Assembly (NCBI GenBank): GCA_020632665.1 | Contig: JACKFC010000010.1 | Span: 1-64,000, forward strand | Origin: Deltaproteobacteria bacterium | Lineage (GTDB): Bacteria > Myxococcota_A > UBA9042 | Reading direction: 5' to 3' | DNA: 64,000 nucleotides | Shown here: positions 50,070 through 58,362 of the stretch, piece by piece | How positions within the stretch are numbered: position 1 is the first letter of the stretch | Layout: each line of letters opens with the position of its first letter | Notes under the pieces: generated by a model | Told to the model about the DNA's origin: nothing | Seen by the model: the letters and a program-made list of their open reading frames with translations, nothing else | Database searches by the model: none | Position numbers and translations under genes: made by a program

Positions 50070-51350
50070 GTGAACGTCGCCTTCCTGATCTTGATCCTCT
50101 CTGCGGTGCTGACGGCTGCCGCGACCGGCACTCCGGAGGCCGTCGGCAAGGCGGCGCTGGACGGGGCCAAGGCTGCGGTCGACCTGGTCCTCGGCCTCAC
50201 GGGTTCGATCGTCCTCTTCGTCGGGTTGATGGCGATCGTCGAGAAGGCCGGAGGGTTGGCGTTCCTCGCCCGCGCGATCCGCCCGATTCTGGTGCGCCTC
50301 TTCCCCGCGATCCCAGCCGACCACCCGGCGATGGGCGCGATGGTGATGAACCTCGCCGCCAACGCCCTCGGCCTCGGCAATGCGGCGACGCCCTTCGGTC
50401 TCGAGGCGATGCGGCACCTGCGCAGCCTGCACCCGCGTGGCGACCAGGCCAGCGACGCGATGTGCCTCTTCCTGGCGATCAACACCAGCGGCCTCGCGCT
50501 GCTACCGACCGGGATCATCGCCACCCGCGCGGCGCTCGGATCGACCGACGCAGCGGCGATCTTGCCGACGACGCTGATCGCCACCGGCTGCTCGACCGCC
50601 GCCGCCATCACCGCTGGCTTGCTGCTGCGCAAGCTCTGGGCGCCGGCGCAGACCGAGGGCGACCTTGCCGACGCCGCCGCAGTGGACGAGCAACCGCCCG
50701 AATCCGCGCCCACGGCGACCGATGTGGCCCCGGCCGTGGCCGCACCGGCGACCGGCTGGCTGGCATGGATGCCCGCGCTCGGCATCGCCACCGCCTTGGC
50801 CCTGTTGGTCGCCGCGGTGGCGCGCTACGGCTCGGCGGCGAGCGCGTGGATCTTGCCCGGCCTCATCGCGTTGATGGTCGGCGTCGGCGCCGTGCGCAAG
50901 GTCGCGGTCTACGAGGTCTTCGTCGCCGCGGCGAAGGACGGCGTGCAGACCGCGCTCGGCATCATCCCCTACCTCGTCGCGATCCTGGCCGCGGTGGGCA
51001 TGTTGCGCGCGTCCGGTGGCGTCGACGCCGCCGTCTCGGTGGTCGCGCCGTTGCTGCAGCCGCTGGGCGTCCCGGCGGAGGTGGTGCCGCTCGCGCTGCT
51101 GCGTCCGCTCTCGGGCTCGGGCGCCTTCGGCCTGTGCGCCGAGCTGCTGCAACAGCACGGACCGGATTCACCGATCGGCATGCTGGCGAGCACGTTGGTC
51201 GGCTCCACCGAGACGACCTTCTACGTCCTCGCGGTCTATTTCGGCTCGGTTGGTGTGGTCCGCGCGCGTTGGGCGTTGCTCGCCGGGCTCTGTGCCGACG
51301 TGGTCGGGGCGCTGGCCAGCGTCGTCGCGGTGCGCTGGCTCCTGCTCTGA
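50070..51350 (+). CDS. SpmA-SpmB fusion, nucleoside-recognition-like membrane protein
   Basis: The 426-residue membrane protein is two fused halves. The first (~1-200) has Spm/Gate motifs MNLAANALGLGNAATPFGLEAM and LFLAINTSGLALLPTGIIATRA. The second (~240-426) has IPYLVAILAAVGMLRASGG and GSTETTFYVLAVYFGSVGV. In Bacillus these are the separate spore-maturation proteins SpmA and SpmB; the same family also contains nucleoside-recognition (Gate) domains of transporters. Here it is a single gene in a Gram-negative context, so it need not act in sporulation. GTG 50070 aligns with the usual start of SpmA; upstream TTG codons are possible. Confidence 0.8.
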   Translation: MNVAFLILILSAVLTAAATGTPEAVGKAALDGAKAAVDLVLGLTGSIVLFVGLMAIVEKAGGLAFLARAIRPILVRLFPAIPADHPAMGAMVMNLAANALGLGNAATPFGLEAMRHLRSLHPRGDQASDAMCLFLAINTSGLALLPTGIIATRAALGSTDAAAILPTTLIATGCSTAAAITAGLLLRKLWAPAQTEGDLADAAAVDEQPPESAPTATDVAPAVAAPATGWLAWMPALGIATALALLVAAVARYGSAASAWILPGLIALMVGVGAVRKVAVYEVFVAAAKDGVQTALGIIPYLVAILAAVGMLRASGGVDAAVSVVAPLLQPLGVPAEVVPLALLRPLSGSGAFGLCAELLQQHGPDSPIGMLASTLVGSTETTFYVLAVYFGSVGVVRARWALLAGLCADVVGALASVVAVRWLLL

Positions 51351-51358
51351 CGACGCTG

Positions 51359-52264
51359 CTACCGGGCGGCCGCCGGCTCGAAGCGCTGCGCCGCCTTCTC
51401 GCTGATCACCATCACCGGCAGCGGCGACATATCGATGATCCGGCGCGTCACCGAGCCGAGCAGCAGCCGGGCCAGCGCGCCACGGGCGTGCGGCGCCGCG
51501 ACGATGGCATCGGCGCCGCCGTCGAGGGCGAGCGCGACCAGGCCGGCCGCGGCGTCGGAAGCCGCCGCCACCGAGACGCCGGAGTGGTGTGCGCCGATGC
51601 CGTTGCAGAGCGCGACGAGTTTGAGGTGCGCCGCTTCGGCGTCGGCGACGCGGCCGGCAGGGATCGGCGGCAGGAGCGGCGTGCTGCCGTCGACGGCGGG
51701 CTCGATGCCGCGCTCCTTGAGGATGGTGCCGAGGCGCATCTTGCCGCCGATGCCGAGGCTGATGCGGTGGGCGGCGCGGATCGGCGCGCTGCGATCGTCT
51801 TGCGGATCGACGGCGACCAGGACGTTGTCGAGCCGTCGCGGTGTGTCGAGCGTCGGGCGGACCCGGCCAGCGTGAAAGACCAAGACCGGCACCGCGCAAT
51901 CGCCGATCAGGTCCGCCGTCACCGAGCCTCGTTCACGCGGCGTGCCGTCGTGGACCACGACCAGGAGATCGTAGCCACCGCGCTCGAGCGCCACCTGCAG
52001 CGCCGGCACCGGCTCGCCCGAGAGCACGCGGAACGACGGCGCCAGCCCCAGCTTGGCCGCTGCCTCGCGCAGCTCGGCGAGGTGGGCCTCGACCGAGCGC
52101 TGCTCCAGCGTGAACGCCGTCCCCGCAAGCCCGGCCGCCTGCGCGTCGGCATACGCCACCGTGACCTCGGCCCCGAGTCGGCCGACCAAGCCCGCCACGA
52201 CGGGCAAGGTCACCAGCGTCTGCGGGCTCAAGTCGGTCGCGATGAGGATCGATCGGAAGGGCAT
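51359..52264 (-). CDS. Universal stress protein with two UspA domains
   Basis: The 301-residue protein opens with SILIATDLSPQTLVTLP, the typical beta1-alpha1 of UspA, and repeats the fold: the second half begins NVLVAVDPQDD and ends GLVALALDGGADAIVAAPH....LLLGSVTRRIIDMSPLPVMVI, which carries the ATP-binding G(x2)G(x9)G-type signature in GALARLLLGSVTRRI. The first half has ALQVALERGGYDLLVVVHDGTP. Such tandem proteins bind ATP and act in stress tolerance. ATG 52264 has no alternative supported start. It converges on the SpmAB gene and diverges from the Kazal lipoprotein. Confidence 0.85.
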   Translation of the reverse strand: MPFRSILIATDLSPQTLVTLPVVAGLVGRLGAEVTVAYADAQAAGLAGTAFTLEQRSVEAHLAELREAAAKLGLAPSFRVLSGEPVPALQVALERGGYDLLVVVHDGTPRERGSVTADLIGDCAVPVLVFHAGRVRPTLDTPRRLDNVLVAVDPQDDRSAPIRAAHRISLGIGGKMRLGTILKERGIEPAVDGSTPLLPPIPAGRVADAEAAHLKLVALCNGIGAHHSGVSVAAASDAAAGLVALALDGGADAIVAAPHARGALARLLLGSVTRRIIDMSPLPVMVISEKAAQRFEPAAAR

Positions 52265-52448
52265 TCGCTGCTCGGTGCCGCGGTGGGCCGGTGTAGGTGA
52301 CCAGAGTTTGCAACCCCGCTTCACGATTGTCGAGTGCTCGCGGCAAAGCGCCCCGCTGGCTCGGATCTGGCGTCGATCGGCTCGCGGCTTGCGTCGGCGG
52401 CAGACGCCGGTAGCCTGCGCAGGGCTGCAATCCTGGGCAGGAGCGAGG

Positions 52449-53939
52449 ATGTCGATGGTACGCAAGTTCGGGTTCGGTTGGCCGGTTCTCACGCTCTTGG
52501 TGGTCGCGGCAGGCTGCGGCACCACGACGATCTCCGGCGGCGGCAGCAGCGACGCCGCGGACGCGACGACCGCGGCCGACGGCGCGAGCGATACGGGCGC
52601 GAGCGATACGGGCACCAGCGATGCGGGCGACGCCGATGCCGGCGCCGACGATACCGGCACCGCCGACGTCGCCGCGGATACCGCGATCGGCGACGACGCC
52701 GCGACGACCGACGCGACCATTGGCGACGCCACCAATAGCGACGGTGGCAGCAGCGACGCGTCCGATACCGGCGGCACCGAGGACGACGCGGGCAGCGATA
52801 CCGGCGCAGACGTGGTCGGTCCCACCAACTGCAAGAGCAAGGCGGATTGCGGCGCCGACCAGACCTGCGAGATCACCACCTGCGGCACGCCGGGAACCTG
52901 CGTCGCCGCGCCGATGGGCTGTGGCGCCGTGTTCATGCCGGTGTGTGGCTGCGACGGCAAGACCTACAGCAACGCCTGCGTCCTGCTCATCGCCGGCGTC
53001 GGCAAGGCGGCGGACGGCGAGTGCTCCGGCGGCCCCAAGGCCTGCAAGACCGGCGCGGCAGACGCCTGCGTCAGCGGGGAATTCTGCCAGGCCCCCGGCT
53101 GTGGCGACGGGCTCGACGGCGTCTGCGTCCAGACCGGCGGCGGCTGCACCAAGGAATACGCGCCGGTCTGCGGCTGCGACGAACAGACCTACGGCAACGC
53201 CTGCATGGCCGCGGCGGCGGGGCGCAACGTGGCGAGCAAGGGCGAGTGCGAGACCAAACCGCAGAGCTGCGGCGGCAAGATGGGCCTGACCTGTCCGACC
53301 GGGCAGATCTGCGACCAACAGGGCTGCGGCGTCGATATGCTCGGCGTCTGCGTCGACGCGCCGAAAGCCCCGTGCCCCAAGACGACGCCCGCGGCACAGC
53401 AATGCGGCTGTGATGGTACGACCTACGCCAACGCCTGCCTGCGCCAACTCGCCGGCGTGGCCAAGGCGAGCGACGGCCCGTGCCCGGTGCCGAAGTGCAA
53501 GATCGGCGACGCGACGGCTTGCCCGGCCGGCCAATGGTGCGATCCCGGCGCTGTCGGCATCTGCTCGGGCGAGGGCGAGTGCGGCCCCAAGCCGGAGGTC
53601 TGCACCACCGACGCGCCCGGTGCATGCGGCTGCGACGGCAAGACCTACAGCAATCCGTGCAAGGCCAACGCCGCCGGCGTCGCGGTCGAGTATGCAGGAC
53701 CGTGCAAGGCAGCACCCGGCAGCTGCACGATCGGCACGACCGACCAATGCGATCCCGGGCAATACTGCGCCGCCCAGGGGCCCGGCCTATGCGGTCAGAC
53801 CGGCGTGTGTGAGAATACGCCCATGATCTGCAACAAGATCTACAAGCCGGTTTGCGGCTGCGACGGCAAGACCTACGACAACGAATGCATCGCCGCGGCG
53901 AAGTTCATGGCGGTCGACAAAACCGGGCCCTGCCCTTGA
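52449..53939 (+). CDS. Lipoprotein with five Kazal-type domains
   Basis: The ~496-residue protein has a lipobox (VVAAGC) and a ~100-residue Asp/Thr/Ala/Ser linker. Five Kazal-like modules follow, each built around CGCDG.TY.N.C (or CGCDEQTY) and closing in (G/D)(E/P)C. Spacer units with C..G..(C/W)C....G.C lie between them. Kazal domains inhibit serine proteases; five in tandem on a lipid-anchored protein suggests a surface protease inhibitor or a decoy. GGAG stands 5 nt before ATG 52449. The next gene starts 20 bp downstream, so the pair is likely one operon. Confidence 0.85.
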   Translation: MSMVRKFGFGWPVLTLLVVAAGCGTTTISGGGSSDAADATTAADGASDTGASDTGTSDAGDADAGADDTGTADVAADTAIGDDAATTDATIGDATNSDGGSSDASDTGGTEDDAGSDTGADVVGPTNCKSKADCGADQTCEITTCGTPGTCVAAPMGCGAVFMPVCGCDGKTYSNACVLLIAGVGKAADGECSGGPKACKTGAADACVSGEFCQAPGCGDGLDGVCVQTGGGCTKEYAPVCGCDEQTYGNACMAAAAGRNVASKGECETKPQSCGGKMGLTCPTGQICDQQGCGVDMLGVCVDAPKAPCPKTTPAAQQCGCDGTTYANACLRQLAGVAKASDGPCPVPKCKIGDATACPAGQWCDPGAVGICSGEGECGPKPEVCTTDAPGACGCDGKTYSNPCKANAAGVAVEYAGPCKAAPGSCTIGTTDQCDPGQYCAAQGPGLCGQTGVCENTPMICNKIYKPVCGCDGKTYDNECIAAAKFMAVDKTGPCP

Positions 53940-53959
53940 GTGCGTGCATGGAGGTCAAG

Positions 53960-55624
53960 ATGCGGAACGGAAGGTTCGTGGCGCCGGCGCTCACCCTCGC
54001 GCTGGCCGCGGCGCTGGCCTTGGCCGGCTGCGGCAGCGACACCACCGGCACCTCGGGCTCGGCGGGCAGTGACGCCGTCGGCGGCGGCGGAACGGGCGTT
54101 GGCGGGCCGACCTGGCACCGCGACGTGCGGCCGATGCTGGGTCGCACCTGCTTCGGTTGCCACCGCAGCGGCGGCATCGGTGGCTTCGACCTCGACGACG
54201 TCGAGACGGCGCGCGCCATGGGCAAGACGATGATCGCGGCGATCGATGCCGGCCGGATGCCGCCGTGGGGCGCGCAGGAGACGGCCGAGTGCACCCCGCC
54301 GGCGCCGTGGCAGCACGACCTGCGTCTCGATCCCGCCGAGCGCGACCTGCTCGCCGACTGGGTCGACGCCGGCGGTCCCGAGGGCGACGCCGCGAGCGCG
54401 CCAGCCGGGGGCAGCAAGGACGCCGACAAGCTGGCCAAAGTCGACCGCTCGCTCAAGCCCGTGAAGGCCTACGTGACCAGCGGCAACAAGGACCAATTCG
54501 TCTGCTTCGTGCTCGATCCGAAGTTCACCGAGGACGCCTGGGTCCGTGGCATCCACTTCCGCGCCGGCGACGCCCGGGTCGCGCACCACGCGCTGCTCTT
54601 CGTCGACGAGAGCGGCAGCGCCGCGGCCAAAGCGGGCGCCGACGGCCACTACCCCTGCTTCGGCGGCCCCGGCGTGAACGGCAAGCTGATCGCTGCATGG
54701 GCGCCGGGCGGCATCCCGGCCGAGCTGCCGCCCAACGCCGGCCTGCCGGTGAAGAAGGGCGCCCGCTTGGTGATGCAGATGCACTACCACCCGCTCGGCG
54801 AGGAGATCGCCGACCAGACCACCGTCGAGCTCGAGCTGCACGAAGGTCGCCCGGCCTGGACCGCGGTCTCGATGCTGATCGGCAATTTCCCCGGCCCGAT
54901 CGGCGGTGGCGGCGACGGCCTGCAGCCCGGTCCCGGCGACGACGGCAAGGTGAAGTTCCAGATCCCGGCCGGAGCGACCGACCACGTCGAGTCGATGATC
55001 TGGACGGTGCCGAAGTTCAACGGCGTCGCGATCGGCGGCCTGCGCGTCTACGGCATCGCCAGCCACATGCACTACGTCGGCAAGGATATGCGGATCTGGC
55101 TCGAGCGCGGGCAGATCCAAGGCCTCTGCGACGACAAGACCCGCGCCGCCCTCGGTGGCTGTGCCGATTCCAAATGCGCCGGCAAGATGGGCGAAGACCT
55201 CGTCTCCTGTGCCATCGCGCAATGCGGCGCGCACGTCACCGCCGCCTCGCAGGCCTGCCAGCAATGCCTGGTCGCGGCTTCGGGCGCGGGTGCCACCGAG
55301 ATGTGGTCGCTCTGCGCGCCGCAGACCGAGACCAAGGACGCCACCGACGCCTGCCTGCTGCACACCCCGCAATGGGACTTCAACTGGCAGCGCTACTATT
55401 TCTACGACGCCGAGCCCGACGCGCTGCCGGCCGTGCGCACCGGCGATCGGCTGCACATGCGCTGCGTCTACGACAACTCCAAGGGCAACCCCGGCGTCGC
55501 CCGCGCCCTCGCCGAGCAAGGCAAGGACGCACCGGTCGCCGTCTCGCTCGGCGAAGAGACCCTCGACGAGATGTGCCTCGCCGCGATGGTCCTGCTCTAC
55601 CCCACGCCGCCCGCCGCGCCCTGA
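53960..55624 (+). CDS. Copper type-II monooxygenase-like lipoprotein with CxxCH motif
   Basis: The ~554-residue protein has a lipobox (LALAGC) and a cytochrome-c-like heme motif CFGCH near the N-terminus. A larger domain with copper-ligand patterns of the peptidylglycine/dopamine-beta-monooxygenase group follows: VAHHALLF (His pair), MQMHYHPLGEE, SHMHYVGKDM and, near the end, WDFNWQRYYFY. The motif order supports the ascorbate-dependent copper monooxygenase fold. Joined to the heme-like domain, it may oxidise substrates in the periplasm, with the heme feeding electrons. The start is ATG 53960 (GGAGG 5 nt upstream), not the ATG at 53948. It lies 20 bp from the Kazal gene. Confidence 0.75.
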   Translation: MRNGRFVAPALTLALAAALALAGCGSDTTGTSGSAGSDAVGGGGTGVGGPTWHRDVRPMLGRTCFGCHRSGGIGGFDLDDVETARAMGKTMIAAIDAGRMPPWGAQETAECTPPAPWQHDLRLDPAERDLLADWVDAGGPEGDAASAPAGGSKDADKLAKVDRSLKPVKAYVTSGNKDQFVCFVLDPKFTEDAWVRGIHFRAGDARVAHHALLFVDESGSAAAKAGADGHYPCFGGPGVNGKLIAAWAPGGIPAELPPNAGLPVKKGARLVMQMHYHPLGEEIADQTTVELELHEGRPAWTAVSMLIGNFPGPIGGGGDGLQPGPGDDGKVKFQIPAGATDHVESMIWTVPKFNGVAIGGLRVYGIASHMHYVGKDMRIWLERGQIQGLCDDKTRAALGGCADSKCAGKMGEDLVSCAIAQCGAHVTAASQACQQCLVAASGAGATEMWSLCAPQTETKDATDACLLHTPQWDFNWQRYYFYDAEPDALPAVRTGDRLHMRCVYDNSKGNPGVARALAEQGKDAPVAVSLGEETLDEMCLAAMVLLYPTPPAAP

Positions 55625-55648
55625 CGCGCAAAGCCGGAGACCCCTTCG

Positions 55649-55849
55649 ATGTGGGCGCGCGTCACGTTGCAACTCCTCGATGGCAGCCGCCACGATCTGG
55701 GGCCCGGCGAACTGCCGCGGCAGGTCCTGACCGGCAGCTCCTCGCTCTGCTTCGACCCGCGGCCGCGGCTGGAGCGGCTGGGCGCCTCGTTCTGGGCCGT
55801 CATCGAGCCACGGCGGGTGCTCTCGGTGTGGCGTGAGCCGCGCGCCTGA
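55649..55849 (+). CDS. Small protein of unknown function
   Basis: A 66-residue frame (MWARVTLQLLDGSRHDLGPGE to WREPRA) with GGAGA 8 nt upstream follows the copper-monooxygenase gene after 24 bp. The strand-rich ARVTLQLLDGS and SFWAVIEPRR segments suggest a small beta fold. No family is recognised, and a shadow of the GC bias cannot be excluded. Confidence 0.45.
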   Translation: MWARVTLQLLDGSRHDLGPGELPRQVLTGSSSLCFDPRPRLERLGASFWAVIEPRRVLSVWREPRA

Positions 55850-55885
55850 GCGCGGGCACCCCCGGGCGACGTTCAGGTCGCGTCT

Positions 55886-56641
55886 TCAGCGGCAGTTGCG
55901 CAGGTGCGCCGGGTGGTGGCCCTTCTGCAGCAGGGCGACGGCGCAGCTCGCGTCGACGCCTTTGCAGTTGCGCAGCAGCGCCGGGTGGTGACCCTTCTCG
56001 ATCAGCGCGCTGGCGCAGCTCGGCTCCAAATCACGCTTGCAGTTGCTCAGCAGCGCCGGGTGGTGGCCCTTCTGCAGCAAGGCGACGGCGCAGTAGGGCT
56101 CGGCGCCCTTGCAGTAGCGCAGCAGGCTCGGGTGGTGGCCCTTCTCGATCAGGACGTCGGTGCAGCTCGGCGGCGGCGGCGGTGCGGGCTGCGCCGGCTG
56201 CACGACCACGACCGGCGGCGCAGGCTGCGGCGGCGGCGTGGGCTGCTCCTCGGCCACGGCGACTTGCGGGCGGAGCTGGAAGGGGCGGGCGTGGCCGTGG
56301 TCGCCATAGCAGGTGCCGCTCATATTGCCCTGGTCGACGAACCCGGCGCAGACGAGCCTGCGGCCGCGCACCGTGGTGCCGGTGACCTGGACCAGGCCAA
56401 CGCGCTTGGCCGCGGCGATCTCGATCTGCAGCGCCCAGCTGGTCGGCTTGGCGGCCTGCGCCATCAGGCGCTCGCCATCCTTGGTCGCGGCGACGCGGCG
56501 GACCTTCATCGTCGTCATCTCGCCGCCCTTCGGCCCTTCGAGCTGGAAAATCCAGACGCCGGCCCACGGGTCGGAGTGGCCGGCCTGGGCGGTGAGCGGC
56601 AGCAGCAGGGCGGTGGTCAACATCATCGAACGCAGGCGCAT
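55886..56641 (-). CDS. Secreted protein with four GHHP repeats
   Basis: The 251-residue protein has a signal peptide (MRLRSMMLTTALLLPLTAQA), a ~120-residue domain with GVWIFQLEGPKGG and GNMSGTCYGDHG, and a Pro-rich linker (PPPQPAPP). Four C-terminal units follow: C...L(I/L)(E/Q)KGHHP(A/S)LLR.CK and close variants, 24-25 residues each, with two Cys about 17 residues apart flanking GHHP. The unit should form a Cys-locked helical hairpin; the His pair could bind metal or heme. GGGAG precedes ATG 56641. I do not know this repeat. Confidence 0.7.
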   Translation of the reverse strand: MRLRSMMLTTALLLPLTAQAGHSDPWAGVWIFQLEGPKGGEMTTMKVRRVAATKDGERLMAQAAKPTSWALQIEIAAAKRVGLVQVTGTTVRGRRLVCAGFVDQGNMSGTCYGDHGHARPFQLRPQVAVAEEQPTPPPQPAPPVVVVQPAQPAPPPPPSCTDVLIEKGHHPSLLRYCKGAEPYCAVALLQKGHHPALLSNCKRDLEPSCASALIEKGHHPALLRNCKGVDASCAVALLQKGHHPAHLRNCR

Positions 56642-56807
56642 GGTGGTCTCCCTCAGCGGTGGCTAGGTGTGTGCAGACGCGCGGACCCGCGTCGCGATTC
56701 GACGTGCCCTGCGGGACGCTGATGCGCGCTGCCACAGAGTTCGGTAGCCTCCCGTGCGAGAGGGTAGCACGCTGGTTCGGCACGGGAACCAGCGACGGAG
56801 CGAAGGC

Positions 56808-58235
56808 ATGCGAGAGCTCGAACGGCTCCGTCAGCGCTTGCTGGCGGCGATGGGGATCGTGGCGGTGGCCACGATCGGGTGCAGCGGCGGCGACACGGGC
56901 GCCAGCGGCGGCAAGGTGGACACCACGGTCGGCAGCGATACCGGCACGACCGGCGACGGCGCGAATTCCGATAGCGGCGTCGCCGACGGCAGCAGCAGCG
57001 ACGTCGCGGTCCAGGACAGCGGAGGCACCGACGCCACCGTCGATATCGTCGCCGATACCGTCACCGACGTGGCGCAGGGCGACGCAGGCACCGACGCCGC
57101 GACCAGCGATGGCTCCGTCAACGACGTCCCCTCCGCCGATGCAAGCGCGGACGTGCTCGGCGGGGTGAGCTGCGATTTCGGCACCGCGCAGCAGCAATGC
57201 TTCACCGCCGCCGAGCTGGCTTGGGCGGTCGATATGCAGTTCGGTGGCGGCGACCGCGCCGACGCTGGGGCCAGCGACGCCGACGCGGGCTCGACCAAGG
57301 ACTATCCCGTCCCGCCCGAGGGCTGCCCGGTGAGGGAGCGCGTCTTCGACGGCTGCTGCAACCCGGCGCAGGGCGGCCCGATCATGGTCGGCGAGACGTG
57401 CTGCTACGCCTTCTGCGTCGGCGGATGCTGCGGTCGGCCCTTGGTCATCGACGGTGCGCAGCAGATCGCTCCGACCGGCGATTTCGCCGGTTGGCGCAGC
57501 CGGGCGCAGGCCGCGCTCGACACCGCGACGCTGGACCCGACGACGCGCGCCGCGCTGGTCCAGGCCTGGGTCGAGGACGCCGCGTTGGAGCACGCCTCGA
57601 TCGCCAGCTTCGCCCGCTTCGCTCTGGAATTGCTGCGCTTCGGAGCTCCGGCCGATCTCTGCGCCGACGCCGCACGGGCAGCCGGCGACGAGGTGGCGCA
57701 TGCCGAGGCCAGCTTCGCGATCGCAAGCGCCTTGAGCGGCACGACGATGGGGCCGGGGCCGCTGCCGCTGGGCGACGCCGTCCCGCTCGCAGCCGACCTC
57801 GACGCGGCCATCGCCTCGACCATCGTCGAAGGCTGCGTCGGCGAGACTTTCGCCGCGGCGCTGGCGCGCGCCGCCGCCGAGCAGGCCTCGCAGCCCGAGA
57901 TCGCGGCCTCGTTGCAGGAGATCGCCGCCGACGAGGCGCGCCACGCCGAGCTCGCGTGGCGCTTCGTCCACTGGGCCATCGAGACGGCCACACCGGATGC
58001 CGCGCGCCCGGGCGCCCGGCTGCGCGCAGCGCAGGCCTTCGCCGATGCGCTGCGCCGGCTGCCCGAGGCACAGCTGCCCGCCGGCGTCGACGCCGTGGCC
58101 TGGCATGGCTGCGGTCGGTTGACGCCGCAGCGGCAGCGCGCGCTGGTGTTGGCGACCGCCCGCGAGGTCATCGGCCCCTGCGCCGAGGCGCTCTTGCGCC
58201 GCCCGGTGGTCGAGGACGCGGTCGCGCAGGCGTAG
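56808..58235 (+). CDS. Lipoprotein fused to a ferritin-like domain
   Basis: The 475-residue protein has a lipobox (ATIGC), a ~100-residue Asp/Ser/Thr linker and a compact Cys-rich module (CPVRERVFDGCCNP and CCYAFCVGGCCG). A C-terminal ferritin-like domain of ~230 residues shows EDAALEHASIASFARF, AGDEVAHAEASFAI, CVGETFAAALARA and ADEARHAELAW, the paired Glu/His ligands. This joins in one gene the two parts that are separate but overlapping genes at 9780-11317 and 24906-26323. The fusion implies that the two proteins normally act together, and puts the diiron domain outside the cytoplasm here. GGAG lies 7 nt before ATG 56808. Confidence 0.8.
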   Translation: MRELERLRQRLLAAMGIVAVATIGCSGGDTGASGGKVDTTVGSDTGTTGDGANSDSGVADGSSSDVAVQDSGGTDATVDIVADTVTDVAQGDAGTDAATSDGSVNDVPSADASADVLGGVSCDFGTAQQQCFTAAELAWAVDMQFGGGDRADAGASDADAGSTKDYPVPPEGCPVRERVFDGCCNPAQGGPIMVGETCCYAFCVGGCCGRPLVIDGAQQIAPTGDFAGWRSRAQAALDTATLDPTTRAALVQAWVEDAALEHASIASFARFALELLRFGAPADLCADAARAAGDEVAHAEASFAIASALSGTTMGPGPLPLGDAVPLAADLDAAIASTIVEGCVGETFAAALARAAAEQASQPEIAASLQEIAADEARHAELAWRFVHWAIETATPDAARPGARLRAAQAFADALRRLPEAQLPAGVDAVAWHGCGRLTPQRQRALVLATAREVIGPCAEALLRRPVVEDAVAQA

Positions 58236-58362
58236 GCGCCGTCGTCGCCGATGTCGCCTGCGCCGGTCCGTGGGGCGAGAAGCCACGTCAGCAGCCGCGC
58301 ACGCGACGTCGCGGATGCATCGCGAACCGATCGGCTGCCGATCTGGTTCAGGGTGTCGACGG

